From Anisakis pegreffii (taxonomy: Eukaryota; Nematoda; Chromadorea; Rhabditida; Anisakidae), in the NCBI GenBank assembly GCA_035041965.1, contig JAPYMA010000206.1, positions 1 through 64,000 of the forward strand: a DNA stretch of 64,000 nt. The letters are read 5' to 3'. The notes under the pieces were generated by a model, which was not told the DNA's origin, ran no database searches, and saw only the letters and a list, made by a program, of their open reading frames with translations. Positions within the stretch are counted from its first letter, which is position 1. Each line of letters starts with the position of its first letter. This document shows, in pieces, positions 63,612 to 64,000 of this stretch. The position numbers and the translations under genes were made by a program.

Positions 63612-63981
63612 TAGGGCTTGCAAAATCCCGACGTTCTTTCAAACCCAGGATCAGGATATAATCCTGAGGTCGATCTTCGATCCCAGGACTACCTTGGGAT
63701 CGAACAACTTTTGAAATATCGATGCGTGACATGTTTAAACACCTCTTTTCGACCAATATGTTTATAATTAATCAGAAAGGAGTTCATTCACCAAATTATT
63801 GAACAAACACAAGAAAATAAATTATTCAAACTCAATTTATTATTATTCAAATTATTCAAACTTCGAAAGATATTTGAATGACACATTATTGAACTAATTG
63901 TAAGGCGAAAACGATAATTGCCACAGGTTGTATTTGTACTCGTTTACTCATGTCAGATAGCACGTACAACTCTGCGACTAT
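62750..63981. repeat. Direct repeat pair about 1.1 kb apart
   Basis: Copies at 62750-62860 and 63864-63981 share GGCGAAAACGATAATTG, GGTTGTATTTG and CAGATAGCACGTACA in the same order, with scattered differences. They have the same orientation. They could be ends of one old element or two members of a dispersed family; the second lies beyond the start of the truncated TIR element. Confidence 0.75.
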
Positions 63982-64000
63982 AATCATTAGCATCATATAA
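63612..64000. mobile_element. Second, diverged copy of the TIR transposon, cut by the window end
   Basis: Starts TAGGGCTTGCAAAATCCCGACG, against TAGGGTTTGCAAAATCCCGACG at 37609. Similarity continues for about 220 bases, including GAAATATCGATGCG(G/T)GACATG, TTTAAACAC and TTATTAATCAGAAA-type words. The GATCCCGGGATC tandem units of the first copy are decayed here to GATCCCAGGA-like words. The right end is outside the window, or was replaced by the direct repeat at 63864. Confidence 0.75.

Overview
This is a gene-sparse, AT-rich stretch of an invertebrate animal nuclear genome. Genes are split by many introns with GT donors and mostly TTTCAG or TTTTAG acceptors. There are no operons with ribosome binding sites, and no rRNA or CRISPR array. 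A full Delta-type Notch ligand, a globin and a decayed Ty3/gypsy element fit a metazoan. The short TTTCAG acceptors and general texture suggest a nematode, perhaps a repeat-rich, early-branching (enoplean) one. That placement is inference, not shown by the sequence.

Layout. 1-14.2 kb has no gene I can support, but holds a perfect 31-bp palindrome (6.4 kb) and an inverted-repeat element (7.8-8.2 kb). 14.2-23.3 kb, plus strand: a complete 14-exon Delta/DSL Notch ligand of about 796 residues, with signal peptide, MNNL, DSL, nine EGF repeats, one membrane segment and a cytoplasmic tail. I rebuilt it exon by exon and every intron phase agrees. 26.1-29.0 kb, minus strand: several coding-like exons of an unidentified gene, with a tRNA-like (SINE-like) sequence beside one of them. 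30.7-35.2 kb, minus strand: a globin gene with E7 and F8 histidines and at least three exons; the exon for the A/B helices is uncertain.

37-42 kb is the mobile-DNA hot spot. It has a GC-rich island, a 1,266-bp element with matching termini and an exact 9-bp target duplication, a 70-bp TA microsatellite, and an 810-bp foldback-like element made of a 16-bp minisatellite, also with an exact 9-bp target duplication. 43-46 kb and 58.8-61.8 kb hold isolated candidate exons that I cannot name. 47.1-47.5 kb is a solo LTR-like sequence related to the 5' LTR of the broken gypsy element at 55.5-57.7 kb. The right edge (63.6 kb on) is a second, diverged copy of the 37.6-kb element, cut off by the window end.

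Biologically, the Delta gene would send juxtacrine signals to Notch-bearing neighbours and the globin would bind heme and oxygen or act as a sensor; the two are not functionally linked. The other main theme is repeated insertion of non-autonomous DNA elements that make 9-bp duplications.
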